A DNA stretch of 6,664 bases from Anaerobacillus sp. (GTDB taxonomy: Bacteria; Bacillota; Bacilli; Bacillales; Anaerobacillaceae): positions 1 through 6,664 of the forward strand of contig SKSA01000126.1 of assembly GCA_007118195.1 (NCBI GenBank), read 5' to 3'. Under the pieces are notes generated by a model, which had not been told where the DNA came from, did not search any database, and was given only the letters and a program-made list of their open reading frames with translations. Shown here in pieces: positions 6,591 through 6,664 of this stretch. Every line of letters begins with the position of its first letter. Position 1 is the first letter of the stretch. The position numbers were made by a program, and so were the translations under genes.

Positions 6591-6648
6591 AAAGATATCC
6601 ACAAGCTGATTAGTGAGCTCGAATAGGGAAATTAAAATAAAAAATTGA

Positions 6649-6655
6649 TGTCGAA
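6649..6655 (+). promoter_or_regulatory. Possible Spo0A box (TGTCGAA)
   Basis: An exact TGTCGAA followed by AA. A related TGTCGAT at 6554-6560 sits inside the DnaA box at 6554-6562, as Spo0A and DnaA sites overlap in B. subtilis oriC. The site also overlaps the putative -35 of the divergent gene. Confidence 0.45.
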
Positions 6656-6664
6656 AATTTTTTA

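Larger units (their letters stand above)
6162..6664. other. Upstream half of the bipartite replication origin (oriC)
   Basis: This 503-bp stretch has no credible gene. It carries at least seven DnaA-box-like 9-mers. Two are perfect TTATCCACA. Four have one mismatch: TTTTCCACA at 6342-6350 (minus), TTGTCCACA at 6523-6531, TTATCGACA at 6554-6562 (minus), ATATCCACA at 6595-6603. Weaker ones occur at 6285-6293 (minus) and 6372-6380. The position before dnaA and the box density match the rpmH-dnaA interval of Bacillus. rpmH is expected beyond the right edge on the plus strand. TTGATG at 6645-6650 could be the -35 of its promoter, with the -10 lying outside the window. Confidence 0.88.

Overview
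The window is the replication-origin region of a low-GC, endospore-forming type Firmicute, most likely a Bacillaceae member. The evidence is the gene order dnaA, dnaN, yaaA, recF, remB, gyrB, all read on the minus strand, together with proteins that align residue for residue with the Bacillus subtilis versions as I remember them. The genus is not resolved. An alkaliphilic Bacillus relative is only a guess, based on the AT-rich sequence and the short-phrase intergenic repeats.

Layout in the direction of transcription, from high to low coordinates. 6664-6162 is the origin half upstream of dnaA: scattered DnaA boxes (two perfect), two Spo0A-type heptamers, and a dnaA promoter carrying a twin TTGTACAA dyad. 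6161-4809 is dnaA. 4808-4517 is the second origin half: DnaA boxes, DnaA-trios and an AT-rich unwinding region. 4516-3374 is dnaN, followed by an intrinsic terminator at 3302-3327. 3300-2756 is an enlarged gap with an octamer tandem repeat, a structured element of about 240 bp flanked by two related hairpins, a likely promoter, and a leader bracketed by an 11-bp inverted repeat. 2755-2531 is yaaA, 2510-1395 recF and 1384-1127 remB, tightly packed. 1126-990 holds heptad repeats arranged as an imperfect inverted repeat around a perfect palindrome. gyrB runs from 989 off the left edge.

The genes form the usual origin-proximal replication and repair block. DnaA opens the origin, DnaN is the polymerase clamp, RecF loads RecA at gaps, and GyrB with GyrA removes supercoils ahead of the fork. 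YaaA is a small S4-type RNA-binding protein and RemB a small DUF370 regulator. Five of the six genes appear to use TTG or GTG starts. No new protein system is visible. The least explained material is intergenic: the hairpin-flanked element at 2984-3227, the heptad repeat before gyrB, and the dyad in the dnaA promoter.
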